Under the pieces are notes generated by a model that did not search any database, was not told the origin of the DNA, and worked only from the letters and a program-made list of their open reading frames with translations. A stretch of 38,759 nt of DNA from Flavobacteriales bacterium. GTDB lineage: Bacteria > Bacteroidota > Bacteroidia > Flavobacteriales_D > Sanyastnellaceae. The stretch lies in contig JAQWTJ010000016.1 in the NCBI GenBank assembly GCA_029242765.1, positions 1-38,759 on the forward strand. Reading direction: 5' to 3'. Below, in pieces: positions 24,999 to 33,049 of this stretch (within the stretch, counting starts at the first letter, position 1; each line of letters starts with the position of its first letter). The position numbers and the translations under genes were made by a program.

Positions 24999-25475
24999 AT
25001 GCACCATCTTAAGCCCGGCGACTGCGCTCCTTCATTTTCCGCCCTTGATCAGAGCGGTGTCGAACACAATCTCGCAGACTACAAGGGCCAGCGGCTGGTC
25101 ATCTATTTCTACCCACGGGACAATACGCCCACCTGCACCGTGCAGGCTTGCAACCTTCGCGATGGCTTGGACGACTTGAAAGAATCAGGAATTGAAGTCC
25201 TTGGCGTGTCCACTGACTCGGCCGCCAAGCACGTAAAATTCATCAACAAGCAAAACCTGTCGTTTGACTTGCTGGTCGACGAAGACCACACGATTCACGA
25301 AGCTTTCGGAGTTTGGGGCGAAAAGAAATTCATGGGGCGCACCTTCAACGGCACGCACCGCACGACCTTCTTGATTGATGAGGCGGGTGTGATTGCAGCG
25401 GTAATCCGCAAGCCAAAGGCAAAGATCCACACCGAGCAAATTTTGGAGGGCTACGGACTGAAGACTGCGGTCTGA
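24999..25475 (+). CDS. bcp: Thioredoxin-dependent thiol peroxidase (Bcp/PrxQ)
   Basis: Peroxiredoxin that reduces H2O2 and lipid hydroperoxides using thioredoxin. YFYPRDNTPTCTVQACNLRD, shown here as PRDNTPTCTVQAC, holds the peroxidatic Cys46 and the resolving Cys51, matching Cys45/Cys50 of E. coli Bcp. Other signatures are VLGVSTDSAAKHVKFI, FDLLVDEDHTIHEAFGVWGEK and RTTFLIDEAG. The 158 residues are normal. It is head to head with priA; no TAnnTTnG box precedes its ATG, so its promoter probably lies within the priA 5' end. Confidence 0.95.
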   Translation: MHHLKPGDCAPSFSALDQSGVEHNLADYKGQRLVIYFYPRDNTPTCTVQACNLRDGLDDLKESGIEVLGVSTDSAAKHVKFINKQNLSFDLLVDEDHTIHEAFGVWGEKKFMGRTFNGTHRTTFLIDEAGVIAAVIRKPKAKIHTEQILEGYGLKTAV

Positions 25476-25548
25476 AATTCTAGAACGCAACGAACCGCAC
25501 TGAATCGAATCGCGTCTATAAACGTGAACGCTACGTGTACAAATAACT

Positions 25549-25579
25549 GGGGCAACGTAAATCCATTACGGTCTGCCCC
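25549..25579. promoter_or_regulatory. Inverted repeat abutting recA promoter
   Basis: GGGGCA (25549-25554) pairs with TGCCCC (25574-25579) and CGTAA (25556-25560) with TTACG (25566-25570), around the loop ATCCA. It ends 3 bases before the TACTTTGG box of recA and so covers the -33 region. It could be an SOS operator or the bcp terminator, though no T-run follows. Confidence 0.45.
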
Positions 25580-25582
25580 GTC

Positions 25583-25590
25583 TACTTTGG
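25583..25590 (+). promoter_or_regulatory. -7 box TACTTTGG of recA
   Basis: TACTTTGG lies 19 bases before ATG 25610 and matches TAnnTTTG at all but one position. The expected -33 site falls inside the adjacent inverted repeat. Confidence 0.4.
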
Positions 25591-25609
25591 CCCTATCAAT
25601 CACAACAGC

Positions 25610-26650
25610 ATGGCTAACGACAAGCTCAAAGCGCTCCAACTGACGCTCGACCGCCTCGACAAAACCTACGGCAAAGGCACCGTAATGAAACTCGGCGATT
25701 CGCCGGTTGAAAACCTTGACTCCATCTCAACAGGCTCACTCTCATTGAATGTCGCACTTGGCATTGGCGGCTTCCCCCGCGGACGCGTCGTGGAAATCTA
25801 TGGCCCGGAGAGTTCAGGCAAGACTACAGTGGCCATCCACGCAATCGCCGAAGCCCAAAAAGCCGGCGGCATTTGCGCCTTCATCGATGCCGAACACGCC
25901 TTCGACAAGTTTTACGCCGAAGCACTCGGAGTGGACACGGAGAACCTCTTGATTTCGCAGCCCGACAACGGAGAGCAAGCGCTCGAAATTGCCGACAACT
26001 TGATCCGCAGTGGCGCGCTTGACTTGTTGGTGATCGACTCTGTAGCTGCTTTGACGCCTCGTGCTGAAATCGAAGGCGAGATGGGCGACTCGGTTGTGGG
26101 ACTCCACGCCCGCCTTATGTCCAAAGCCATGCGAAAGCTCACAGCCACCATTCACAAGACGGGCTGCTGCTGCATTTTCATCAATCAGTTGCGCGAGAAG
26201 ATTGGCGTGATGTTCGGAAACCCAGAAACCACCACCGGCGGTAACGCACTTAAGTTTTACTCCTCCGTGCGCCTGGACATCCGTCGCAGCACACAGATCA
26301 AAGACGGCGACACGGTTTTGGGCAACAAGACGCGTGTGAGAGTCGTCAAAAACAAAGTGGCACCACCCTTTCGAAAGGCTGAGTTCGACATCATGTACGG
26401 CAAAGGCATATCTCGTTCTGGCGAAGTCATTGACCTCGGCGTTGAACATGGCATCGTCAAAAAGAGCGGTTCTTGGTTCTCCTATGGGGAAACCCGCTTG
26501 GGCCAAGGGCGCGACGCGGTCAAGGTTCTTCTCGAGGACAACCACGAGCTGATGACCGAAATCGAAGCGAAGGTTTTTGCCGCGCTTAGCCCGCAAACCT
26601 CTGAGAAATCGAACACCGATGTGGAGGCGGAAGCGCTGCTTGCCGATTGA
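25610..26650 (+). CDS. recA: Recombinase RecA
   Basis: DNA strand-exchange ATPase and SOS co-protease. Walker [10 protein letters not shown] starts at about residue 65, Walker B is [10 protein letters not shown], the catalytic Glu lies in [10 protein letters not shown], and the DNA-binding loops are in [17 protein letters not shown] and [19 protein letters not shown]. The short C-terminal domain has [15 protein letters not shown]. The 346 residues are standard. The TGA overlaps the ATG of the TPR lipoprotein gene (TGATG), so that protein is made from the recA transcript. Confidence 0.98.
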   Translation: MANDKLKALQLTLDRLDKTYGKGTVMKLGDSPVENLDSISTGSLSLNVALGIGGFPRGRVVEIYGPESSGKTTVAIHAIAEAQKAGGICAFIDAEHAFDKFYAEALGVDTENLLISQPDNGEQALEIADNLIRSGALDLLVIDSVAALTPRAEIEGEMGDSVVGLHARLMSKAMRKLTATIHKTGCCCIFINQLREKIGVMFGNPETTTGGNALKFYSSVRLDIRRSTQIKDGDTVLGNKTRVRVVKNKVAPPFRKAEFDIMYGKGISRSGEVIDLGVEHGIVKKSGSWFSYGETRLGQGRDAVKVLLEDNHELMTEIEAKVFAALSPQTSEKSNTDVEAEALLAD

Positions 26651-27717
26651 TGCTGACCAAGCAATATTCGCAAGCTAAACGCGTGCAGAAGTTGACCCAA
26701 CGCTGGCTTGTCGCCGTCGCATGCATCGCCGTGTTGTCGTCCTGTGGCACGGGCGACTCGGTCGGCAGCGCGACCAATTCGCTGCCCAATTCGGCCACCC
26801 GACTCGACAGCTTGAACGCTGCAATTCTTGCAGCGCCTAGGGTTGCGGCCGGCTATGCCGACCGGTCGTTATTTTACAAAGAGACCGGACGCATAGCCGA
26901 CGCCATTGCAGACATAGAACTGGCCTTGGAGCTGTCACCTGATGATGCGGACCTGTGGCATCGTCTAGGTGCGCTGCGCTATGATGGACAGGACTTCCAA
27001 GGAGCTGTGCGCGACTGGAAATCAGGCTTGGAGGCGCAGCCCGACCACGTGGCCATCTTGCTATCTCTAGCTGAAGTGGACATTCATTTGAGGCAATATG
27101 AACGAGCGATGGGTCGGCTGAACGAAGCACTGAAGACCGACGTCAAGCTCGATGCCGCTTACTACATGAAAGGGCGGATTTACAAGGAAACGGGTGACTC
27201 AGCAAAGGCGGCTTCTTCGCTGCAAACTGCAGTCGAGGTGAACCCTGAGCGATACGACGCTTACATCGAATTGGGGCTGCTGTACGGAGCCGCCCGAAGC
27301 GACATGGCCCTGGAGTATTACCGCACGGCGAAAGCACTGCGGCCTCAAAGCGTGGAGGCCTTGTACAATGAGGCGATGTACTTGCAGGAGCACACTGACC
27401 CCCAGAACTGGCAGCGTGCTTTGCAGAACTACGACCGCATTTTGATGCTCGACCCGCAGAATGCCTCGGCAGCATTCAACAAAGGGTACGTGCACATGAT
27501 CAACCTCGCCGCATTTGACAGCGCAGCCTTTTGGTTTTCAAAAGCCATCGAGGTGTTGCCTCATTTTCACCAGGCCCATTACAACTTAGGGCTGGCCTTG
27601 GAAGGGCTCGGTGCGTACGGCGATGCACTGCAAGCCTATGACAACGCACTGTCTTTTGCGCCGACCTACGACGAGGCCGCGCTGGCCAAAGGCCGGTTGC
27701 TCAACAACAACAAGTGA
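26650..27717 (+). CDS. TPR-repeat lipoprotein
   Basis: A lipoprotein signal ends at VLSSC with Cys32 as the lipidated residue; the region before it is basic and unusually long for a signal. The remaining 320 residues are tetratricopeptide repeats, about eight, for example AGYADRSLFYKETGRIADA, AAYYMKGRIYKETGDSAKA and AHYNLGLALEGLGAYGDA. Such proteins scaffold other proteins at the cell envelope. Its ATG at 26650 overlaps the recA stop, an unexpected pairing for a periplasmic scaffold. No enzymatic motif is present and no specific partner can be named. Confidence 0.88.
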   Translation: MLTKQYSQAKRVQKLTQRWLVAVACIAVLSSCGTGDSVGSATNSLPNSATRLDSLNAAILAAPRVAAGYADRSLFYKETGRIADAIADIELALELSPDDADLWHRLGALRYDGQDFQGAVRDWKSGLEAQPDHVAILLSLAEVDIHLRQYERAMGRLNEALKTDVKLDAAYYMKGRIYKETGDSAKAASSLQTAVEVNPERYDAYIELGLLYGAARSDMALEYYRTAKALRPQSVEALYNEAMYLQEHTDPQNWQRALQNYDRILMLDPQNASAAFNKGYVHMINLAAFDSAAFWFSKAIEVLPHFHQAHYNLGLALEGLGAYGDALQAYDNALSFAPTYDEAALAKGRLLNNNK

Positions 27718-27750
27718 GCCCGCCGTCTGAAACGATGTTAGCGCATAACA

Positions 27751-27780
27751 AGAAGGGCCGCCCTTTCGGACAGCCCTTCT
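27751..27780. terminator. Hairpin between convergent TPR gene and rplT
   Basis: AGAAGGGC (27751-27758) pairs with GCCCTTCT (27773-27780) with a 14-base loop. It lies between two converging genes and could end transcription in both directions, although the T-runs are poor. Confidence 0.5.
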
Positions 27781-27788
27781 CAATTCAT

Positions 27789-27805
27789 CCGGCGACAAGC
27801 GCCGG
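27789..27805. terminator. Second hairpin next to rplT stop
   Basis: CCGGCG (27789-27794) pairs with CGCCGG (27800-27805) around ACAAG. An outer TCAT/ATGA pairing (27785-27788 with 27809-27812) extends it across a 3-base bulge. It starts right after the rplT stop codon and probably protects or ends that transcript. Confidence 0.45.
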
Positions 27806-27814
27806 CTGATGAGG

Positions 27815-28159
27815 TTACTTCACCTTGTCCACGACCTCCTTGAAGGCCTCGGGGTGGTTGAGTGCGAGGTCCGCGAGGACCTTGCGGTTGAGCTCGATGC
27901 CTTTGGCGTGGAGCTTGCCCATAAACACGCTGTAGCTCATGCCGTATTGGCGAGAACCTGCGTTGATACGCGTGATCCACAAAGAGCGGAATTGGCGCTT
28001 CTTTAGTTTACGCCCTACGTAGGCGTAAAGGAGGGCTTTGTCGACGGCGTTCTTTGCGACCGTCCAGACGTTTTTGCGAGCACCGTAGTACCCTTTGGCC
28101 ATCTTCAGGACCCTCTTGCGACGAGCCCGACTTGCGACGGCATTTTTTGTTTTAGGCAT
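27815..28159 (-). CDS. rplT: 50S ribosomal protein L20
   Basis: Large-subunit assembly protein that binds 23S rRNA. The N terminus [20 protein letters not shown] is followed by [28 protein letters not shown] and [17 protein letters not shown], all typical of L20. It has 114 residues. It is the last gene of thrS-infC-rpmI-rplT. The 88-base spacer from rpmI carries a hairpin over the rpmI stop; L20 is known to repress its own operon in other bacteria by binding mRNA, so this spacer is where such control might act (inference). Confidence 0.98.
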   Translation of the reverse strand: MPKTKNAVASRARRKRVLKMAKGYYGARKNVWTVAKNAVDKALLYAYVGRKLKKRQFRSLWITRINAGSRQYGMSYSVFMGKLHAKGIELNRKVLADLALNHPEAFKEVVDKVK

Positions 28160-28235
28160 AGTTTCTGAAATTCGGTGAGAAGCGGCTCAACTTGCGAAGA
28201 ACACTTAGGGGCTAAGCACCTGTTATCTAAATAAT

Positions 28236-28257
28236 CTGTTCTAACGATTAGATACAG
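28236..28257. other. Hairpin spanning the rpmI stop codon
   Basis: CTGT-TCTAA pairs with TTAGA-(T)-ACAG around the loop CGA: nine base pairs with one bulged T. The rpmI TAA stop (28248-28250, minus) is inside the stem. It may modulate readthrough from rpmI to rplT or L20 binding; the function is not shown. Confidence 0.4.
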
Positions 28258-28442
28258 AGTTGCTTTTTAATGTTCGGCACATCAGCTTTAGAGACCAACC
28301 CTGAATGCGTCAAATTGCGCTTCTGCTTGGTGGTCTTCTTGGTCAAAATGTGCGACTTAAATGCATGCTTACGCTTAATCTTCCCCGTACCAGTAACGGT
28401 GAAGCGTTTCTTAGCGCTGCTTTTTGTCTTCATCTTAGGCAT
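28248..28442 (-). CDS. rpmI: 50S ribosomal protein L35
   Basis: Small basic large-subunit protein of 64 residues with the family patterns [35 protein letters not shown] and [17 protein letters not shown]. It lies 36 bases after infC and 88 bases before rplT in the conserved translation operon. Confidence 0.98.
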   Translation of the reverse strand: MPKMKTKSSAKKRFTVTGTGKIKRKHAFKSHILTKKTTKQKRNLTHSGLVSKADVPNIKKQLCI

Positions 28443-28478
28443 GGCCGTTTGTATAAAGTTCGGGACAAGCCCGAGGGT

Positions 28479-29039
28479 TTACTTCTTCTTCGGTTTGAGC
28501 GTAATGAACATCCGCTTGCCCTCCATTTTAGGCATCAATTCCACGATTCCCACTTCCTCCAACTCCGTCGCAAAACGCAAGAGTAGGATTTCGCCGCGCT
28601 CCTTGAAAACGATGCTTCTTCCGCGGAAGAAAACGTGCGCCTTCAATTTGTTGCCGTCCTCGAGGAACTTCCTCGCGTGTTTCACCTTGAAGTTGAAATC
28701 GTGATCGTCCGTATTCGGACCGAAACGAATCTCCTTCAAACTGACCTTTGCGTTATTGGCCTTGATCTCCTTCTGCTTCTTCTTCTGGTCGTACAAGAAT
28801 TTCTGATAATTCAGAATCTTGCAAACCGGAGGATCCACCTTCGGTGAGATTTCACACAAGTCCAATTCCATTTCTGTCGCCATAGCCAACGCATCGGGAG
28901 TGGAAAGGATGTCCACACCTTCAGGAAGGTTATCGCCCACCAAACGAACATTAGGCACACGAATCTCTGAATTGATTCGGTGCGGATTTTTCTTGATTAC
29001 CCGGGCAGGGCCCCGGAATCTTCTTCTTCGAATAGCGAT
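28479..29039 (-). CDS. infC: Translation initiation factor IF-3, probable AUC start
   Basis: Binds the 30S subunit and checks start codon-anticodon pairing. The body is clear: [20 protein letters not shown], the linker with [14 protein letters not shown], then the C domain with [33 protein letters not shown] and [15 protein letters not shown]. Bacteroidota IF-3 normally begins MAIRRR-like; here that position is ATC-GCT-ATT-CGA. The thrS stop (29047-29049) is 7 bases before the ATC, and no ATG, GTG or TTG exists in frame between them. AUC at 29039, or AUU at 29033, is therefore the probable start, matching the rare-start autoregulation known for infC (AUU in E. coli). In-frame TTG and ATG codons inside thrS would add 13 to 26 alien residues. 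Confidence 0.9.
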   Translation of the reverse strand: MAIRRRRFRGPARVIKKNPHRINSEIRVPNVRLVGDNLPEGVDILSTPDALAMATEMELDLCEISPKVDPPVCKILNYQKFLYDQKKKQKEIKANNAKVSLKEIRFGPNTDDHDFNFKVKHARKFLEDGNKLKAHVFFRGRSIVFKERGEILLLRFATELEEVGIVELMPKMEGKRMFITLKPKKK

Positions 29040-29046
29040 AACGTAC

Positions 29047-31008
29047 TCAGTTAGGTTGTTCAATGTTCTCACTGCCTTCAAGCATTGCAGCCATTTCCTT
29101 GCGGAGATGATTTGCAAACTCTTCGGTCAGCATACCTCCCAAATCGCCTTCCCCGTGCTTGCGCACGGAAACGGTTCCTTGTTCGGCCTCGTTGCCTCCC
29201 ACAATCAGCATGTAGGGCACTTTTGAAATCTCCGCTTCACGGATCTTTTTGCCCACCTTTTCATTGCGGCCGTCAACGAGGGCGCGAATATCGGCATTTT
29301 CTAGGGACTTTGAAACCTCATTTGCGTAGTCATTGAACTTATCGCTCACCGGCAGCACCCGCGCCTGTTCTGGGGTGAGCCATAACGGGAAACGGCCTTC
29401 GCAATGCTCAATCAAGATTGCCATGAACCGCTCCATAGAGCCAAAAGGCGCCCGGTGGATCATCACCGGCCGATGCCGCGCGTTGTCCGCGCCCACGTAT
29501 TCAAGCTCGAAACGGTCCGGTAAATTGTAGTCGATTTGCACCGTTCCCAGCTGCCACTTCCGCCCGATCGCATCGCGCACCATAAAGTCGAGCTTTGGCC
29601 CATAAAATGCCGCCTCCCCCAATACGGTCACCGTCTCAAGCCCTTTTTCTTCAGCCACCTCGGCGATTGCGCGTTCGGCTTTATCCCAATTCTCATCTGA
29701 ACCGATATACTTCTCGGGTGTCTCAGGGTCTCGCAAAGAGATTTGGACCACAAAGTCCTTGAAGTCTAAGGTGCGGAATATGTAAAGCACCAAGTCAATC
29801 ACCTTGCTCACTTCTTCCTTCACCTGGTCGGCCGTACAAAAGATGTGTGCATCGTCCTGGGTGAAGCCCCGGACGCGCGTCAAACCGTGCAGCTCACCGC
29901 TTTGCTCATAACGGTACACCGTCCCGAACTCAGCAAAACGCACAGGCAAGTCGCGGTAGCTGCGGGGTCTCGCCTTGTAAATCTCGCAGTGATGCGGACA
30001 ATTCATAGGCTTGAGCAAGTACTCCTCCCCATCAGCGGGCGTCTTTATCGGCTGGAAACTATCAGCTCCATACTTGTCGTAATGTCCCGAGCACACGTAC
30101 AATTCCTTGTGGCCGATGTGCGGAGTAATCACCGCCTCGTACCCCATTTTTCTCTGCGCGTCTTTGAGGAAATCCTCCAGCCGCATCCGCAAATCAGCCC
30201 CCTTCGGCAACCACAACGGCAAGCCCTGCCCCACCTTTTCGCTGAAGTGGAACAGGTCGAGCTCTCGGCCGAGTTTGCGGTGATCGCGTTTGCGCGCCTC
30301 TTCAATCAGCTCCAAATGCTCGGTCAGCATTTTCTTTTTAGGAAAAGCGATGCCGTAAATGCGCGTGAGCTGCTGCAGAGTGTCGTCGCCCTTAAGATAT
30401 GCGCCGGCCACCTTCATCAGCTTGACCGCCTTGATATGACCGGTATGCGGGATGTGTGGACCGCGACACAAATCGGTAAATTCTCCTTGGGTGTAAAACG
30501 TGATTTCACCGTCAGGCAAGTCGGCGAGCAAATCGAGTTTGAAATCATCCCCCTTTTTCTCAAAATAGGCAATCGCGTCCGCCTTGGAAATTTCCTTGCG
30601 CTCATACACCGACTTGCTTGACGCCAATTCCAACATCTTCTTTTCGACGGCCGGGAACTCATTTTCGCTGAAGGTGTGGTCACCGAAATCCACATCGTAA
30701 TAGAAGCCGCCCTCTACCGCTGGACCCACCCAAAATTTGATGCCGGGATACATCGCCTCAAGGGCTTCGGCCATAAGGTGGGCTCCGCTGTGCCACATGG
30801 TGGAGACGGCAACGGGGTCGCCCCAGGTCAAGAGTTTAAGTGCGACGTCGCCACCAAGAGGGCGCTGGGCATCGCGGACTTCGCCGTCGACTTCGGCCGC
30901 CAATACGTTGCGGGCAAGCCCCTCGCTGATATCGAGGGCTACGTCCAGGGCGGTGGCGTCATCGGCGGCTTGGCGGATGGAACCGTCGGGCAGTGTGATG
31001 TTAATCAT
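29047..31008 (-). CDS. thrS: Threonine-tRNA ligase
   Basis: Charges tRNA-Thr. ATG 31008 begins the TGS domain ([14 protein letters not shown]); upstream in-frame codons would add 84 residues of unrelated sequence. The editing domain has [13 protein letters not shown] and the class II core has [29 protein letters not shown], then [15 protein letters not shown] with the zinc-ligand Cys and His. [19 protein letters not shown] and [18 protein letters not shown] are motifs 2 and 3. The anticodon domain ([15 protein letters not shown]) closes the protein. The 653 residues are normal. It heads the thrS-infC-rpmI-rplT operon, with a TATCTTCG box 47 bases before the ATG. Confidence 0.97.
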   Translation of the reverse strand: MINITLPDGSIRQAADDATALDVALDISEGLARNVLAAEVDGEVRDAQRPLGGDVALKLLTWGDPVAVSTMWHSGAHLMAEALEAMYPGIKFWVGPAVEGGFYYDVDFGDHTFSENEFPAVEKKMLELASSKSVYERKEISKADAIAYFEKKGDDFKLDLLADLPDGEITFYTQGEFTDLCRGPHIPHTGHIKAVKLMKVAGAYLKGDDTLQQLTRIYGIAFPKKKMLTEHLELIEEARKRDHRKLGRELDLFHFSEKVGQGLPLWLPKGADLRMRLEDFLKDAQRKMGYEAVITPHIGHKELYVCSGHYDKYGADSFQPIKTPADGEEYLLKPMNCPHHCEIYKARPRSYRDLPVRFAEFGTVYRYEQSGELHGLTRVRGFTQDDAHIFCTADQVKEEVSKVIDLVLYIFRTLDFKDFVVQISLRDPETPEKYIGSDENWDKAERAIAEVAEEKGLETVTVLGEAAFYGPKLDFMVRDAIGRKWQLGTVQIDYNLPDRFELEYVGADNARHRPVMIHRAPFGSMERFMAILIEHCEGRFPLWLTPEQARVLPVSDKFNDYANEVSKSLENADIRALVDGRNEKVGKKIREAEISKVPYMLIVGGNEAEQGTVSVRKHGEGDLGGMLTEEFANHLRKEMAAMLEGSENIEQPN

Positions 31009-31055
31009 GGCGTCGTTTGGTGGCGTCGTGCAAGGTCGCCTCAAGTCGGCGAGCG

Positions 31056-31063
31056 CGAAGATA
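31056..31063 (-). promoter_or_regulatory. -7 box TATCTTCG of thrS operon
   Basis: Minus-strand TATCTTCG lies 47 bases before the thrS ATG. The intervening leader contains the 8-base direct repeat ACGACGCC, the second copy touching the start region, which could matter for thrS control. Confidence 0.4.
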
Positions 31064-31172
31064 AGCCGAGAGTCGCGTGCGGCGCGACGACCGATGGGGG
31101 CGTTTTGCCACCAAAGCATTGCGAACAACCGAGGAGGGGCATAAAATTGGACGGAATGAACGTCATGAAAAT

Positions 31173-31886
31173 ATGAATTTGAAACCCATCCCCCTCTCCT
31201 TATGCCTCGTTCTGATGGCCAGTTTGACCGCAGCCAAGGCATATGCTGCAGCATCCCCAATGCCGCAAGACCTGCAAAAATTCGACCACTTCATCGCCTA
31301 TGTGCATCAGCAGGCTGAGACGCTCGATCAGGACGCGTTGTTGAATTGTTTTGCCCCCATGCTTTTAGCTGAATTGGCCGTGCCGCCCGATGGGACATTG
31401 GCCACAACGCCTCAGACCGAGATGCTGAGCCGTGACATTGAGCGCTACGGCTTTGCTCGCTTTGCTCGTGATGTAGCCCGTTATGCCGATGGCTTCGCGC
31501 TAATCGACCAAGACGGCACCATGCAAAACATGCACGCTTCAGCCTTTGATCGGCCCGACCACCTGTTGATACTCGGTGACCGCGTCAAACTGCGCCGCCG
31601 CCCAGGAGGAGATGTAATCTGTCTGCTCGACCAAGGCACTTACACCGGCGGCACCAACCCAGCCGAGTTTGCCATTTCAGGCGACGGTCATATCTGGCGA
31701 CCCGTGGTGCTGCAGCACCCTGAATTGGGGCGTATCAAGGGGTTCATAAGCGACGATTATGTGCGATTCCCCGCACCGGCCGGCCCCATATCACTTCGTG
31801 TGAAGCACAACGGCAAGCGGTGGGCCTTCACAGGGTTCAAACGCGACGGTTCGGCGCTCACCGCTTCGCACGACTGTGATCACTAA
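31173..31886 (+). CDS. Secreted protein with SH3-like domain
   Basis: A 237-residue protein I do not recognise by name. ATG 31173 begins a signal peptide ([18 protein letters not shown], cleavage near AYAA, about residue 25). Residues about 30-125 are helical, with a conserved-looking [18 protein letters not shown]. Residues about 128-205 resemble a bacterial SH3 fold: [20 protein letters not shown], then [25 protein letters not shown] split at [12 protein letters not shown], a pattern often found in wall-associated proteins. A weak box TAAAATTG (31142-31149) precedes it. It is divergent from thrS and convergent with the DUF4442 gene. A role at the cell wall is only inferred. Confidence 0.75.
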   Translation: MNLKPIPLSLCLVLMASLTAAKAYAAASPMPQDLQKFDHFIAYVHQQAETLDQDALLNCFAPMLLAELAVPPDGTLATTPQTEMLSRDIERYGFARFARDVARYADGFALIDQDGTMQNMHASAFDRPDHLLILGDRVKLRRRPGGDVICLLDQGTYTGGTNPAEFAISGDGHIWRPVVLQHPELGRIKGFISDDYVRFPAPAGPISLRVKHNGKRWAFTGFKRDGSALTASHDCDH

Positions 31887-31923
31887 CGGGGGCGCGACAG
31901 AGCGCTTCAGCAGACGCTGAGGA

Positions 31924-32427
31924 TCACTTGCCAACCAAGTCCCAGCGCTTGAGCTGCCAATGGACTTTGGCCTCTGCCACTTTCCGGCCCTCATTGTCGT
32001 GCAGCACGGCGGTGAGGGCCGTTCGCGCGACTCCCTTTTCAGAAAGTTCGGCTAAAAACGCACCGTCCACACCGCCGGGAACAGTGGACCGGCACGAGCC
32101 TTGGGGACGAGCCAAGTAATCAACCTCGATGCGGGACATGATGATGCGGTAGGCGCTCATGTTTTCACTCATCAAAATCGTCACGCCAGAGCAGAACTCA
32201 AGAGCTGTAGCGATGGCGCAGGCGTGCATACCCCCAAAATGGTTCTTGTTGGAACGGCGGCTCGGCAAGCCCACAACCACCCCATCTTCGCCTGCCGACA
32301 CAATATCGATGCGATGAGGGCGATTGAAAGGCAGTGCAACTTTCAACACACGATTCAAACGAAAAGGGCGGCCAGCACGCGCCAAGTCAACAGCTCGCTC
32401 AAAGATCTTCTCCTTGCCTGGACTCAT
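31924..32427 (-). CDS. DUF4442 hotdog-fold protein (thioesterase-like)
   Basis: A 167-residue protein with the DUF4442/YiiD-C type hotdog pattern: NKNHFGGMHACAIATALEFCSG (central helix; the key part is NHFGGMHACA), SRIEVDYLARPQG and VHWQLKRWD at the end. Members of this superfamily are related to acyl-CoA thioesterases, but DUF4442 has no firmly assigned reaction. The start overlaps the stop of the MazG-like gene (ATGA), so the two are co-translated. Confidence 0.83.
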   Translation of the reverse strand: MSPGKEKIFERAVDLARAGRPFRLNRVLKVALPFNRPHRIDIVSAGEDGVVVGLPSRRSNKNHFGGMHACAIATALEFCSGVTILMSENMSAYRIIMSRIEVDYLARPQGSCRSTVPGGVDGAFLAELSEKGVARTALTAVLHDNEGRKVAEAKVHWQLKRWDLVGK

Positions 32428-32867
32428 GACGAGGCATCTTCTGCAACGGTCGTCGGCTCAGGCACCGTCACCCCGTGGCTCTCAAGCACAGCCTTCAAAT
32501 CAGGCGTAAAAAAGTTCGGCCCCTTCATCACTTTGCCGTCTGTACGGTAAATAGGCCGACCGTCTGCTCCAAGCTTGGACATATTGCTCTGCTGAATGGA
32601 GCGAAAAACATCGGCAATCACATCCTGCATACCGTGGCAAATGATGGTTCCGCACAGGATATACAACTGATCACCAAGTGCGTCAGCGATTTCTACCATA
32701 TCCCCATTGCGAGCGGCTTCGACGTACTCTTCATTTTCCTCAGCCATCAAACGATGCCGCAAATCAATCTGGTCGGCAGGCAACACTGCCAGCGGCTCTT
32801 TTTCTACGCGCAATCCAAACGCCGTGTGGAAGGCCTCAACGCCACCAACAATTTCTCCAAAATCCAT
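32424..32867 (-). CDS. MazG/HisE-like NTP pyrophosphohydrolase
   Basis: All-alpha NTP pyrophosphatase superfamily protein, 147 residues, predicted to hydrolyse a nucleoside triphosphate (or a related compound) to the monophosphate. The metal-binding motif EExxE (Glu43, Glu44, Glu47) is followed 12 residues later by ExxD (Glu59, Asp62) in EIADALGDQLYILCG. A second family block reads SKLGADGRPIYRTDGKVMKG, ending in PNFFTPDL. It may clean damaged nucleotides (inference). The gene leads a two-gene unit with the DUF4442 protein. Confidence 0.88.
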   Translation of the reverse strand: MDFGEIVGGVEAFHTAFGLRVEKEPLAVLPADQIDLRHRLMAEENEEYVEAARNGDMVEIADALGDQLYILCGTIICHGMQDVIADVFRSIQQSNMSKLGADGRPIYRTDGKVMKGPNFFTPDLKAVLESHGVTVPEPTTVAEDASS

Positions 32868-32871
32868 GCTA

Positions 32872-32879
32872 CAAAAGTG
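32872..32879 (-). promoter_or_regulatory. Candidate -7 box CACTTTTG
   Basis: Minus-strand CACTTTTG lies 4 bases before ATG 32867 and matches TAnnTTTG except the first base. A TTG stands 17 bases upstream. The 182-base spacer (32868-33049) otherwise holds only this and the opposing moxR promoter. Confidence 0.35.
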
Positions 32880-32992
32880 GGAAAAATTGGTCCAATCAAT
32901 GGCCTAAATGAATTGTAAGTTGACAACAAGGATTCAACAAATTCAAGAAACAAGAGCCTGAGGAGTTCAACATATTTTGGGGAGCCGAGTGC

Positions 32993-33022
32993 TTGGTCGA
33001 ACAAGGCTTGGGTTTATTTTTG
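32993..33022 (+). promoter_or_regulatory. Promoter of moxR-bat operon
   Basis: TTG (32993-32995), a 19-base spacer and TATTTTTG (33015-33022), a perfect TAnnTTTG, form the best canonical Bacteroidota housekeeping promoter in the window. The moxR ATG is 27 bases further on. Confidence 0.6.
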
Positions 33023-33049
33023 TGAACGACAAAAACTGCATTGCACGCT

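Noticed and set aside
25814-26596. Long open frame opposite recA
   Set aside because: It mirrors recA codon structure in the antisense frame, with no recognisable domain and no start context.
29040-29117. infC starting at ATG 29117 inside thrS
   Set aside because: It would add 26 residues not found in the IF-3 family; the family N terminus aligns at the ATC codon.
31009-31260. Long N-terminal extension of ThrRS
   Set aside because: The extension of 84 residues has no resemblance to ThrRS, overlaps the divergent SH3-like gene and would read through the promoter box; the TGS domain begins at ATG 31008.
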